A stretch of 64,000 nt of DNA. Origin: an uncultured Maribacter sp. (GTDB taxonomy: Bacteria > Bacteroidota > Bacteroidia > Flavobacteriales > Flavobacteriaceae). Location: positions 496,001-560,000 of the forward strand of contig CANMKG010000002.1 of assembly GCA_947498505.1 (NCBI GenBank), read 5' to 3'. Below, piece by piece: positions 53,682 through 62,403 of this stretch. The notes under the pieces were generated by a model. That model was not told where the DNA came from and ran no database searches. It was given only the letters and a program-made list of their open reading frames with translations. The number at the start of each line of letters is the position of its first letter. The first letter of the stretch is position 1. Both the position numbers and the translations under genes were made by a program.

Positions 53682-54425
53682 ATGTTAGATTCTAATTATT
53701 TTAGGTTTTCCAATTCCGTTTTATTCGCGCCGATATTGTTTGTGATAATAATTTGGGCAGTTTATTGGATGGAATTAAAATATGGAATAAACCTCAATGT
53801 TTATGGAATATACCCTAGAACCATTAGTGGATTAAAGGGAATTGTTTTTAGCCCTTTTATACATGGTTCTCTTCAACATTTGTATAACAATACCATTCCA
53901 GTTACTGTGCTAATGGCTGCCTTGTTTTATTTTTATAATGGTATTGGTATGAGAGTTCTAATTTATGGAATGATATTATCGGGATTAATTACATGGCTAA
54001 TCGGACGTCCTTCTTTTCATATCGGAGCTAGTGGAATGATATATGTTTTGGCGAGCTTCATATTTTTTAAAGGTATATTTTCTAAATACTATAGACTTGT
54101 TGCGTTGTCTTTACTGGTTGTATTTATGTACGGAAGTTTGCTTTGGTATGTATTTCCAATTGAAAAGGGAATTTCCTGGGAAGGACATTTAGGAGGTTTT
54201 ATCTCTGGTTTGTGTTTGGCAATTTTTATTAAAGGAGAGTTGCCTAAACCGCAGAAGTATGTTTGGGAAAGTGAGGATTACAATGAAGAAGAAGACCCTT
54301 TTTTAAGACAGTTCGATGAAAATGGAAATTTTATTGAAAGTTCTGAAGCGTATGTAGATGAAGGGACGAGTGATATTGAAATTAAATATCATTTTAAGAA
54401 AAATGATGAAAGCTCAACTCCATAA
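53682..54425 (+). CDS. Rhomboid family intramembrane serine protease
   Basis: Protein of 247 residues with six membrane helices. Seen: FSPFIHGSLQHLYNN at about residues 56-70, the catalytic serine in FHIGASGMIY (Ser117), and the histidine in WEGHLGGFISG (His169), the rhomboid Ser/His dyad. A cytoplasmic acidic tail of about 60 residues follows (EEEDPFLRQFDENGNF). It should cleave transmembrane helices of unknown partners. Convergent with rlmB, with a single base between the stop codons. Confidence 0.93.
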   Translation: MLDSNYFRFSNSVLFAPILFVIIIWAVYWMELKYGINLNVYGIYPRTISGLKGIVFSPFIHGSLQHLYNNTIPVTVLMAALFYFYNGIGMRVLIYGMILSGLITWLIGRPSFHIGASGMIYVLASFIFFKGIFSKYYRLVALSLLVVFMYGSLLWYVFPIEKGISWEGHLGGFISGLCLAIFIKGELPKPQKYVWESEDYNEEEDPFLRQFDENGNFIESSEAYVDEGTSDIEIKYHFKKNDESSTP

Positions 54426-54426
54426 A

Positions 54427-55161
54427 TTATAGTCTTTGTCTAACAGCTTCATATAAAAAAACAGCGCAAGCAACAGATACATTTAAAGATTGTATTTCTC
54501 CCAGCAGGGGAAGTTTAGCTTTATAATCCGCAGCTTTTAAAATAGAGGGTGAAATACCCTTATCTTCTGCTCCCATTACAATACCAGTTGGTTTTGTGAA
54601 CGAAACATCATAGATAGCACTGTTAGTTTTTTCAGTGGCGGCAATTATTTGAATTCCAGATGCCTGTAGATAGAAAACAGCATCTTTAATATGATTCACC
54701 TTTGCAATTGGAACTTTAAAAGCAGCTCCCGCAGATGTCTTAATCGTGTCTGCAGTTACGGGAGCGGCTCCTTTTTTCTGAATGATAATTCCATCTACAC
54801 CTGTGCATTCCGCAGTACGTATGATAGCACCAAAATTACGAACATCGGATAGTTGATCTAGCAAAAGAAACAATGCTGGAGATTTTTTATTTTGAGTTTG
54901 TTCAACCAACTCTTCAATACTTAAAAATTCAATAGGAGAAATTTGAGCAACAGCACCTTGATGATTGTTTTTTGTTAATCTATTTAGTTTTTCCACTGGT
55001 ACATATACCAAAGAAATGCTATTACGTCTTAAGGTATTTTCTAATTCTTTAATTAAATCACTTTTTAAACCATTTTGTATAAAAACTTTATCGATGGTTT
55101 CATTGGAAGCTATAGCTTCTAAAATGGCTCTTATGCCGTAGATTTGAGTTGTTTTTTGCAT
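54427..55161 (-). CDS. rlmB: 23S rRNA (guanosine-2'-O)-methyltransferase RlmB (SpoU family)
   Basis: Methylates a ribose in the peptidyl transferase region of 23S rRNA (G2251 in E. coli). Seen: N-terminal substrate-binding domain IYGIRAILEAIASNETI, SPU motif 1 LDQLSDVRNFGAIIRTAE, motif 2 IVMGAEDKGIS, and motif 3 LPLLGEIQSLNVSVACAVFLYE, the trefoil-knot SAM site. Length 244 residues, normal. A TAATTTTG element on the minus strand lies at 55181-55188, 20 bp before the start, without a clear -33. Confidence 0.94.
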   Translation of the reverse strand: MQKTTQIYGIRAILEAIASNETIDKVFIQNGLKSDLIKELENTLRRNSISLVYVPVEKLNRLTKNNHQGAVAQISPIEFLSIEELVEQTQNKKSPALFLLLDQLSDVRNFGAIIRTAECTGVDGIIIQKKGAAPVTADTIKTSAGAAFKVPIAKVNHIKDAVFYLQASGIQIIAATEKTNSAIYDVSFTKPTGIVMGAEDKGISPSILKAADYKAKLPLLGEIQSLNVSVACAVFLYEAVRQRL

Positions 55162-55180
55162 GGGGTAAATTTAGGGTAAA

Positions 55181-55188
55181 CAAAATTA
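55181..55188 (-). promoter_or_regulatory. Possible -7 element for rlmB
   Basis: TAATTTTG matches TAnnTTTG on the minus strand, with no TTG at the expected distance. Confidence 0.3.
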
Positions 55189-55267
55189 TAAACTATACTA
55201 ATCATAAAATTGTTGAAAATATGGTTTTCGCCTAAAAATTGTATTAAGTTTTAAAGTTAATACATTA

Positions 55268-55298
55268 AAAAAGGCTGCCTTTCAAGGGCAACCTTTTT
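55268..55298 (-). terminator. Terminator after the susC-susD-lipoprotein operon
   Basis: 12-bp stem AAAAAGGCTGCC / GGCAACCTTTTT with one mismatch and a 7-nt loop, 26 bp beyond the lipoprotein stop codon. The A/T arms give a U-tract on either strand. Confidence 0.75.
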
Positions 55299-55323
55299 AA
55301 TATTATCTAAAGTAAGTGTCTAA

Positions 55324-56208
55324 TTAGTCACAAGTGTTAAACTGTTCGCCAGTAGCTGGTCCAACATCTCTGTTTCCATCACCAATACCGTCTTCAAGTA
55401 TTACTACGTCATTAGGGTCAGTAAAAGTGTAGGTATTTTCACCTTCCCAATCGCCTGAAGTATAAGAAAACAATAATCTTGTTGTACCTGCAGGAATTGT
55501 AATAGTTTCTGTCGTTGAAAAACCTGTTGGAGAATAATCAGTTTCTTCCCCGTCAATTGAAACAGTTATAAAACCACCTTGCCATCCGTCTCCAAAAAGA
55601 TCATTCATTTCTAGCGTCCAATCTCCTGGCTCAGGAATTTTAAAGCAAACAACTACTGAAGAATATCTAAAAGGTGTAACATGAGATGTGGTTCTTACGT
55701 TAGTCCCTGTATCATCAGCTGAAAAAGATCTACCATCTGTAAGATTTAAAACGTATCTCAATATAAATAAATCACCACCATCTATTTGATCAGCAGTTAA
55801 TCCAACGGCATCTAGCATAGTTTCGGCATTAATGCTATATGTGTGTTCCGGGAATCCAGAATCACCTACAGTGAAAGCAGAACCAGGTACGTTTTCAATG
55901 AATACTTCATCGATATCTAAAACTTCGTTGTTTACTGGCGTAGTATCCGCAAACAAAACGTATAAATCTATAGATTCAATAGTATCATTTTCGTCAAAAT
56001 CATTAAATAATACTGTGTTTTCCAGTAACGATTCGGAAGGATTTAATTTATTTATTGTTCCGCCAACGGTAGATACTGTTGTCAATACGGCACCTTCATT
56101 TTGTGCTACAGTATCCTCATCCAAGGGAGACTTATCATACTCACATGAAGTGGTCAGTAAGAATATGCACAAAAAGCTATAAAGAAATGTTTTTCTTAAA
56201 GTTTTCAT
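55324..56208 (-). CDS. SusCD-associated lipoprotein with FGDGW-type domain
   Basis: Lipoprotein of 294 residues, last gene of the susC-susD operon. Seen: signal peptide and lipobox LLTTSCEYD (Cys at about 19), a first beta-sandwich region covering about 40-190, and a C-terminal domain holding WTLEMNDLFGDGWQGGFITV, a motif seen in calcium-dependent beta-sandwich modules. Such lipoproteins sit on the cell surface and help bind the substrate of the SusCD pair. The ORF-track start is 35 residues too long; ATG at 56208 (MKTLRKTFLYSF) sits 13 bp after susD. The ligand is unknown. Confidence 0.8.
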   Translation of the reverse strand: MKTLRKTFLYSFLCIFLLTTSCEYDKSPLDEDTVAQNEGAVLTTVSTVGGTINKLNPSESLLENTVLFNDFDENDTIESIDLYVLFADTTPVNNEVLDIDEVFIENVPGSAFTVGDSGFPEHTYSINAETMLDAVGLTADQIDGGDLFILRYVLNLTDGRSFSADDTGTNVRTTSHVTPFRYSSVVVCFKIPEPGDWTLEMNDLFGDGWQGGFITVSIDGEETDYSPTGFSTTETITIPAGTTRLLFSYTSGDWEGENTYTFTDPNDVVILEDGIGDGNRDVGPATGEQFNTCD

Positions 56209-56221
56209 TTTAATTTTTTTT

Positions 56222-57907
56222 TTAGTTAATAAATCCAGTTGCTGGGTTGGTATCCCAAAATACCTGTTCCGTAACATTAGCCTTTTGCTCTGAATTGGAA
56301 TTATTGGAAACACTAGATGTTGGATAGAAGAAAGATCTTAAGAAATTATCCACATCTCCTGCTCTTATTGGCTGTAGGTCATTTGGCATACCTGTTCTTC
56401 TATAGGAGTTATATGCTTCAACTCCATTTCCAAATAACGCGATATGGTATTCCGTCATGATGGTATTTAGTTTTTCATCAGCATCCGCGGCCGTATATTT
56501 GGCCATTACTTCATCAATATAAGCATCAATGTCGGTTTGGGCCGGTTCAAAAGGAGAACCTGCTGCCTGACCACTACCAAATGTCATAACCTTTGATATG
56601 GATTGTGTAACCCCTTCTCTTAAATATGTCGCTGCGTCACCAGTTGTGCCTAAAGTCAAGGCAGATTCTGCGAGCATAAAATTAACAAAAGAAGAAAGCA
56701 TAATCGGAGAGATACCTGCTCCTTGGGTTCCTACACTTCTACTTACGATTGGTTCAAAGGAATCGCTATCGAAAACACCACCAACAGGATATACACCCCA
56801 AGTCGCTCTAGACCCAGTATCTGGTGGAATACCGGCATCATCGCCGTGATCTCTACCCCAGTATCCTGGAAAGTCAGTAGTACAGAAAGGAATGGTAAAC
56901 CCGTAATGCGTAGGAGGTAATGATCCAAAACAATCTTGCTCGTTAGTATCCATTGCATTCCTATCTAACTGTCGGTAAAAATAGTAGCGTAATCGCGGAT
57001 CTTGTACTGTCTTTTCGCTTCCAGGACCTGCTAACAACTCATTCATAAAATGATTCGACATATAGTCTAGAACAATACCAGGTGAATCAAAGTTCTTAGC
57101 AAAATCTGGATGTCTACTGTCCGGGTTATTGTCATTTGTTGTCCAATTAAACTGAAAATCATCATCAGCAGTTGTAATATAATTACCTGAAGCAATAATT
57201 GCATTGATTCCTGCTGTAGATTCAGCACTATTCACCAGCCTAGACTGTAAATAAAGCTTTAATTTCAAGGTGTTGGCAAATTTAATCCACTTTTCGCTAT
57301 CACCTCCATAATACAAATCAGACGAGTAAGATACTGCAGAGGTCTTGTTAAGGTTTTCAATAGCAGTATCTATTAAGGTAAACATTGCAGCATAGATTTC
57401 GGCACCTGAATCTCTTTTTGGATTGGAGATACCAGCAACTGCTTCGCTATAAGGAATATCTCCTAAGTAATCCACTAAAGTGGTTACAACGTAAGCTTCA
57501 ATCAATTGTGCTATTCCTAAATGCTGAAAGGCTTCCTGCTCAGTGGCTAAGGGTTCTAGTGTTCTATTATTTGATATAATTCTAGAATAGGTGTATTCCC
57601 AAACAATATTAAACTTGTCTGAAGTATAAGCATTCTGATATGTTGGACCTGTCATACGTATCATTCTAGTGGTCTCCATTCCAGCTCCAGATACTCCATC
57701 GCGGTCATCTCTACCTATTCTTCCCTGAAAAATATCCGCTAGCGCAACTTCATTTGAATTTAAGAAAAAGTCTAAATTGGCCTGTGTCTGTGAGACTTCA
57801 TCTGGATCATCTAATAATTCTAATTGTGTGGTCTCACAAGATGAGATCACAAAGAATAATCCTAAGAAAATTAATTTATATATTAATTTTTGATATATAG
57901 TTTTCAT
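56222..57907 (-). CDS. SusD/RagB family nutrient-binding outer-membrane lipoprotein
   Basis: Surface lipoprotein of 561 residues that works as the lid of the SusC transporter. Seen: lipobox VISSCETT (Cys24), the SusD-like_2 (Pfam PF12771) pattern with TPR helices such as AQLIEAYVVTTLVDYLGDIPYSEA and EKWIKFANTLKLKLYLQSRL, and a C-terminal TEYHIALFGNGVEAYNSYRRTG. The subfamily is the one often linked to peptides, not the starch-type SusD. It lies 11 bp after susC. Confidence 0.92.
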   Translation of the reverse strand: MKTIYQKLIYKLIFLGLFFVISSCETTQLELLDDPDEVSQTQANLDFFLNSNEVALADIFQGRIGRDDRDGVSGAGMETTRMIRMTGPTYQNAYTSDKFNIVWEYTYSRIISNNRTLEPLATEQEAFQHLGIAQLIEAYVVTTLVDYLGDIPYSEAVAGISNPKRDSGAEIYAAMFTLIDTAIENLNKTSAVSYSSDLYYGGDSEKWIKFANTLKLKLYLQSRLVNSAESTAGINAIIASGNYITTADDDFQFNWTTNDNNPDSRHPDFAKNFDSPGIVLDYMSNHFMNELLAGPGSEKTVQDPRLRYYFYRQLDRNAMDTNEQDCFGSLPPTHYGFTIPFCTTDFPGYWGRDHGDDAGIPPDTGSRATWGVYPVGGVFDSDSFEPIVSRSVGTQGAGISPIMLSSFVNFMLAESALTLGTTGDAATYLREGVTQSISKVMTFGSGQAAGSPFEPAQTDIDAYIDEVMAKYTAADADEKLNTIMTEYHIALFGNGVEAYNSYRRTGMPNDLQPIRAGDVDNFLRSFFYPTSSVSNNSNSEQKANVTEQVFWDTNPATGFIN

Positions 57908-57918
57908 ATTATTTTTTT

Positions 57919-60900
57919 TTAAAATTCAAATTTCAAGCTAAATCCATACCTAGCTGCACTAGGACCTGAAAAGAAATCTAAACCTTGAGCATTACTTACC
58001 CCAGCACTGTTTACATTTGGATCAAAGTTCGCATCCTTAGGGGTATTAAATGCTCTGTACCAAAGGTTAGATCCTAATAGTGTGACGTTTATGTTTGAGA
58101 ATGGTGTTCCATTCAACATTTTGTCACTAAAGTCATATGATAAGCTTACTTCATTTAAGCGTAACATGGTACCATCATAGATTTTAAAGTTTGCAGGACC
58201 AAATAACCAGGCATCGAAAGCAATATCTGTGGCATTGACCTGAACATTATTTGGTTGCCCAGAATTTTGGTTCACACCAGGTAATATATAAGTACCTTCC
58301 CTAGAAAATGGAAATTCGATTACCCCTCTATTTTGAAGCGTAGAAACCGTACGGGAGTAAATATCTCCCCCTTGTCTATATGCTAAATCTACACTTAATC
58401 TAAGGTTTTTGTAACCAATATTAGTTCTAAGGTTAGCTGTGTAATCCGCATTAGGGTCACCTATAACATTATCAATGCTAGCAGATGCAATATAGATACC
58501 ATCGTCCCCAACTAATAGGTTGCCAGCGTCATCTGTTTCAACTTTAGACCCTAAGAATACACCATAAGGTTGCCCTTCAACTGCAGCGTTTCGTGCATCC
58601 GCAACTGTTGTTGGTCCACCAATAGTAATGTTGTTAACACCATCAGGTAGTTCAGTAATAACAGGTTCGTCTGCGTAAAAGGTTAAACCAAAGTCTAAAT
58701 TGAAACCATCAGGGTTTCTGAACATGTCATAGGTTAAACCTACTTCAATCCCTTCATTTTCTAAGGTACCTGCATTTATATACTGTTGAGTAAAACCTTC
58801 ACTTGGAGGCAATTCCCTAAGTGTAATTAAGTCTGTAGTTTTTCTTTTAAATACACTAGTATTTAAGCCTATTCTATTGTCCCAAAGTTTTGCGTCTATT
58901 CCAGCTTCAAATTCAGTAACAAGTTCAGGTACTAAATCTGCATTTCCTAATTGGAAACTAGTATCGTTACCAGAAAGGTTATTACCATCTCCATCAACAA
59001 ATAAATTACCATTAAGTGATAAGGTAGTTCGCGTTGAATATGTAGGAGGGAAACCAGCAGATGATCCATAACCTAATCTAAGTTTTAAATAATTCAAAGC
59101 CTTGGATTGTAAACCATCTATTGCGGAAGTTGGTATAAACGATAAACTTGCTGAAGGATAAAAGACGGTGTTGTTATCAGTTTCTAAGGTTGAAGTCCAG
59201 TCATTACGTCCTTGAACGTTTAAGTATAAATAATCTTCATACCCTAAAGTTAAGTCTCCAAAAACTCCATAAGTGCTTTCACGTGATTGTGATTGGAGGG
59301 GAAGATTCGAAAAAGAGTTTGTTGTTGATTGTTGTGTAAAGTTGAAATGTCTTAAGATTCCAAATACTACTTGGTTTGTACTTTCCACCCCATCTCTGTC
59401 AAATTCTATACGGTTAGAGTTAAAACCAAGAATACCTTTAAAATTGAATTTATCAGATAAATCTTTGTCGTAATTGATAGAGAAGTTATGGTCCAGAATA
59501 GTATTAACAATACTTGTTGTTCTTAAAAGACCTAATGGATTTCCGTCGATACCACCCCTGTTTTGAGCATAAAAACCATTTTCAGTATATGTATTGAAAC
59601 CAAATCTGTATGCAAGTGATAAATTGTCATTTACAGAATAAACAGTACTAAAACTAGAAAAGATGTTAGTTGTCTTCTGTCCAGTTTTCACGTTTTCAAC
59701 TGTCCATAACGGGTGTTGAATACCGTTAGTCTCTCTATAATATAAAGATCCACCATCAGCTCTTTGAAAAGGAATGTTTATTAAATCAACATTACGGGGA
59801 GTGTAAAATATATCACTAAAGATAGATGCACCGTCACCAATAACTCCACTACCTCGTGAAGCTGCAATAGGAGGCGATTTATAATCTGTTCTTGCAACAT
59901 TAACAGAAGCATTGACTTTAAGTTTACCAATGGTACCATTAGCACCTATTGTAAAATTATCTCTTGCTAACTCGTTGCCAGGTGTAAAACCTTCATCGTT
60001 CAGTTTTGTATAACCAACATTATACCCAAATTTACTATTACCTCCAGTTAAGTTAATACTAGTGGTAACGTTAAGACCCTTTCTAAAGAAATTTTCAACA
60101 CTATTATAGGGCTTAAGTTCATATTCTGAAGCAGCTAAATCTTCATAGCCTTCTATAAATGCTTGATTAACATTAGTGGCAAAAGGATGTGTTACAAAAA
60201 CAGTTCCGTCAGCTCCTGTGCTTGTTTGGTAGGCTTGATAATTAGCTGTAGGGTCTTTAAATCGAGGCCCCCAGTTACTAAAAAACCAACCAAAGGTATT
60301 GTTGAAACCACCAGCATACTCATCTTGATAATTTGGAAGGTGAGGAGAACTTGTAAAAACAGACGACGTAATCGATAATTTCACGGCTCCGTCCTCATTT
60401 TTTCCAGATCCTGATTTTGTAGTAATTAAGATTACCCCATTTCTACCTCTATTTCCATAAAGTGCAGTTGCACTTAAACCTTTAAGAATACTAATGTCTT
60501 CAATGTTGTTCGGGTCAATATCCAAGAAGCGATTCGACGCGGTACGTCCATCACGGAAAATTCCATCCTGATTAGCACCACTATCAAAAGGAATACCATC
60601 AATTACAAAAAGTGCTTGGTTGTTACCAGTAATTGAAGTGTTACCTCTAATGACAATATTAGATGCCGAACCAGTTAAACCATTAGCTGCAGTGATATTA
60701 ACACCTGCCGCTTTACCTTGTAGTAAGCGACCTAAATCACCCTCCGCTTTTTGTTGTATTTCTTCATTTCCAACCTTACTTACAGCATAACCCAGAGACT
60801 TTTTCTCTCTTTTTATACCTAAAGCAGTAACGACAACCTCTTCGAGAGCTTGTGCATCTTCTTCCATTTTGACGTTGATAGTGTTTGAAGAACCTACATC

Positions 60901-61149
60901 TGCAGAAGTGTTTTTCTGCCCGATGTAACTAAAAAGTAAAGTTTGTCCTTCACTTGCTTTGATGGCGTAGTTTCCATCAAAATCTGTTTGAGTACCATTT
61001 GTAGTGCCTTGCACGACGATGTTTACTCCGGGAAGTGGGAGGCCGCTTTGGTCAGTAACAACACCGGTAATCGTTTTTTCTTGCGCAAATGAAACATGCA
61101 CAATAAACGCCAATAACAGCGTTAACAATCCGTTTCGTTTTGTTTTCAT
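57919..61149 (-). CDS. SusC/RagA family TonB-linked outer-membrane transporter
   Basis: TonB-dependent transporter of 1076 residues that imports oligomers bound by its SusD lid. Seen: signal peptide ending HVSFAQ, an N-terminal CarboxypepD_reg domain (TITGVVTDQSGLPLPGVNIVVQG), a TonB box near EEVVVTALGIKREKKSLGY, plug domain with GRLLQGKAAGVNI and DIEDISILKGLSATALYG-type signature (NNIEDISILKGLSATALYGN), then a 22-strand barrel ending RYGFSLKFEF. There is no STN domain, so regulation by an FecR/ECF pair is not indicated. The ORF-track start is 12 residues too long. Confidence 0.95.
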   Translation of the reverse strand: MKTKRNGLLTLLLAFIVHVSFAQEKTITGVVTDQSGLPLPGVNIVVQGTTNGTQTDFDGNYAIKASEGQTLLFSYIGQKNTSADVGSSNTINVKMEEDAQALEEVVVTALGIKREKKSLGYAVSKVGNEEIQQKAEGDLGRLLQGKAAGVNITAANGLTGSASNIVIRGNTSITGNNQALFVIDGIPFDSGANQDGIFRDGRTASNRFLDIDPNNIEDISILKGLSATALYGNRGRNGVILITTKSGSGKNEDGAVKLSITSSVFTSSPHLPNYQDEYAGGFNNTFGWFFSNWGPRFKDPTANYQAYQTSTGADGTVFVTHPFATNVNQAFIEGYEDLAASEYELKPYNSVENFFRKGLNVTTSINLTGGNSKFGYNVGYTKLNDEGFTPGNELARDNFTIGANGTIGKLKVNASVNVARTDYKSPPIAASRGSGVIGDGASIFSDIFYTPRNVDLINIPFQRADGGSLYYRETNGIQHPLWTVENVKTGQKTTNIFSSFSTVYSVNDNLSLAYRFGFNTYTENGFYAQNRGGIDGNPLGLLRTTSIVNTILDHNFSINYDKDLSDKFNFKGILGFNSNRIEFDRDGVESTNQVVFGILRHFNFTQQSTTNSFSNLPLQSQSRESTYGVFGDLTLGYEDYLYLNVQGRNDWTSTLETDNNTVFYPSASLSFIPTSAIDGLQSKALNYLKLRLGYGSSAGFPPTYSTRTTLSLNGNLFVDGDGNNLSGNDTSFQLGNADLVPELVTEFEAGIDAKLWDNRIGLNTSVFKRKTTDLITLRELPPSEGFTQQYINAGTLENEGIEVGLTYDMFRNPDGFNLDFGLTFYADEPVITELPDGVNNITIGGPTTVADARNAAVEGQPYGVFLGSKVETDDAGNLLVGDDGIYIASASIDNVIGDPNADYTANLRTNIGYKNLRLSVDLAYRQGGDIYSRTVSTLQNRGVIEFPFSREGTYILPGVNQNSGQPNNVQVNATDIAFDAWLFGPANFKIYDGTMLRLNEVSLSYDFSDKMLNGTPFSNINVTLLGSNLWYRAFNTPKDANFDPNVNSAGVSNAQGLDFFSGPSAARYGFSLKFEF

Positions 61150-61175
61150 TTTATATTTATTTGAATTAGCTGTGG

Positions 61176-61206
61176 CAAAAATCACAAATTCATGTTAATA
61201 ATGCAA
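61176..61206 (-). promoter_or_regulatory. Candidate susC promoter
   Basis: On the minus strand TTG (61204-61206), 20-bp spacer, GATTTTTG (61176-61183), one mismatch to TAnnTTTG. A near copy of TATGCATGCATA lies 18 bp further upstream, the same distance as at the GDSL gene. Confidence 0.4.
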
Positions 61207-61224
61207 GTTTTTTTAACTTTTAAT

Positions 61225-61236
61225 TATGCTTGCATA
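61225..61236. promoter_or_regulatory. Near copy of the 12-bp palindrome (TATGCTTGCATA)
   Basis: Differs at one base from the copies at 4959 and 16364. It lies 76 bp before susC and overlaps the right arm of the ATGCAAG/CTTGCAT inverted repeat. Confidence 0.35.
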
Positions 61237-61277
61237 GCTTATTTTGTTATATATCAATGTCTGCGGCTTATTTTGTT
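61237..61277. repeat. Pair of 12-bp direct repeats GCTTATTTTGTT upstream of susC
   Basis: Exact copies at 61237-61248 and 61266-61277, 29 bp start to start, close to three helical turns. They lie 88-128 bp before the susC start. Possible binding sites for a transcription regulator. Confidence 0.5.
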
Positions 61278-61380
61278 GATATTTTATTGAAAAAGGGGTG
61301 ATTTTATTAAAATGATAACATAATACAGTTTTATTAGGGTTTTTCTTTCAAAAATCAAATTAGGGTTATGTTTTTTTTAT

Positions 61381-61411
61381 TTCCAAAACTAAAATCAATT
61401 TAGTTTTGGAA
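61381..61411. repeat. Perfect 13-bp dyad TTCCAAAACTAAA / TTTAGTTTTGGAA
   Basis: Inverted repeat with a 5-nt centre (ATCAA). Each arm contains TAGTTTTG, which fits the Bacteroidota -7 consensus in both directions. No U-tract follows on either strand, so an operator or paired promoters fit better than a terminator. Confidence 0.6.
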
Positions 61412-61451
61412 GGTGTGGTGTAATAATTTTTTAAAATAAGTGTCAATGGGT

Positions 61452-61481
61452 TTGAATTATTGTAAAATAGTATTACATTTG
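61452..61481 (+). promoter_or_regulatory. Promoter of the str operon (rpsL-rpsG-fusA)
   Basis: TTG (61452-61454), 19-bp spacer, TACATTTG (61474-61481): a full match to the Bacteroidota -33/-7 consensus, 41 bp before the rpsL start. Confidence 0.75.
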
Positions 61482-61485
61482 CCAG

Positions 61486-61499
61486 CCCTTAAACAAGGG
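61486..61499 (+). other. Small hairpin at the 5' end of the str transcript
   Basis: Stem CCCTT / AAGGG with loop AAAC, at or just after the predicted transcription start. It could affect transcript stability or translation; no protein-binding role is shown. Confidence 0.35.
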
Positions 61500-61522
61500 T
61501 TATTTATATATACATATATAGT

Positions 61523-61897
61523 ATGCCAACAATTTCACAATTAGTACGAAAAGGAAGAGTCACGATTACTAAGAAGAGTAAATCGGCTGCTTTGGATTCG
61601 TGTCCTCAAAGAAGAGGTGTTTGTACGCGTGTTTATACGACTACGCCAAAGAAACCAAATTCTGCAATGCGAAAAGTTGCTAGGGTTAGGCTAACCAATG
61701 GTAAGGAAGTGAATGCTTACATACCTGGAGAGGGGCACAATTTGCAAGAGCACTCGATAGTATTAGTAAGAGGCGGAAGGGTAAAAGATTTGCCAGGAGT
61801 TAGATATCATATTGTTAGAGGTGCTCTGGATACAGCTGGTGTTGCTGGGAGAACTCAACGTAGGTCTAAGTATGGTGCAAAGCGCCCTAAGAAGTAA
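61523..61897 (+). CDS. rpsL: 30S ribosomal protein S12
   Basis: Ribosomal protein of 124 residues at the decoding centre. Seen: [32 protein letters not shown], which includes the Lys linked to streptomycin resistance in other bacteria (KKPNSA, wild type here), and [17 protein letters not shown], where Asp89-equivalent is methylthiolated in E. coli. The first gene of the str operon, with 23 bp before rpsG. Codon use is that of a highly expressed gene. Confidence 0.99.
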   Translation: MPTISQLVRKGRVTITKKSKSAALDSCPQRRGVCTRVYTTTPKKPNSAMRKVARVRLTNGKEVNAYIPGEGHNLQEHSIVLVRGGRVKDLPGVRYHIVRGALDTAGVAGRTQRRSKYGAKRPKK

Positions 61898-61920
61898 TTA
61901 AAACTTTTTAAAGAGAAGTA

Positions 61921-62397
61921 ATGAGAAAAAGACAGGCTAAAAAAAGGCCATTATTACCGGATCCAAGATTTAATGATCAGCTGGTAACTCGTTTCGTTAA
62001 CATGATGATGTGGGACGGAAAGAAATCAGTTGCTTTTAGTGTTTTTTACGATGCAATAGATATTGTTGAAGAGAAAAAAACAGATGAAGAAAAAACGGCT
62101 TTAGAGTTGTGGAAAGATGCATTGTCAAATGTTATGCCTCATGTTGAGGTTAGAAGTAGACGTGTAGGTGGTGCAACGTTTCAGATTCCTATGCAAATAC
62201 GTCCAGATCGTAAAATTTCAACAGCAATGAAGTGGTTGATTAGTTTTTCGAGAAAGCGTAATGAGAAAGGAATGGCTCAAAAATTAGCTGCAGAGATATT
62301 GGCTGCTTCAAAAGAAGAAGGTGCTGCTGTTAAGAAAAGAGTAGATACGCATAAGATGGCAGAAGCAAATAAAGCATTTTCTCACTTTAGATTTTAA
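61921..62397 (+). CDS. rpsG: 30S ribosomal protein S7
   Basis: Primary 16S rRNA-binding protein that organises the 3' major domain of the small subunit. Seen: [36 protein letters not shown] and the C-terminal [21 protein letters not shown]. The length of 158 residues is normal. It lies between rpsL and fusA (6 bp before fusA), the standard str order. In E. coli S7 represses translation of this operon; whether this holds here is not visible. Confidence 0.99.
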   Translation: MRKRQAKKRPLLPDPRFNDQLVTRFVNMMMWDGKKSVAFSVFYDAIDIVEEKKTDEEKTALELWKDALSNVMPHVEVRSRRVGGATFQIPMQIRPDRKISTAMKWLISFSRKRNEKGMAQKLAAEILAASKEEGAAVKKRVDTHKMAEANKAFSHFRF

Positions 62398-62403
62398 TCA
62401 GAA

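Larger units (their letters stand above)
61150..61522. other. susC-rpsL divergent intergenic region (373 bp)
   Basis: The only stretch over 300 bp with no gene. It holds a candidate susC promoter, an inverted repeat ATGCAAG / CTTGCAT (61201-61235), two direct repeats of GCTTATTTTGTT, a perfect 13-bp dyad at 61381-61411, the rpsL promoter and a small leader hairpin. No ORF or RNA gene was found. Confidence 0.7.
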
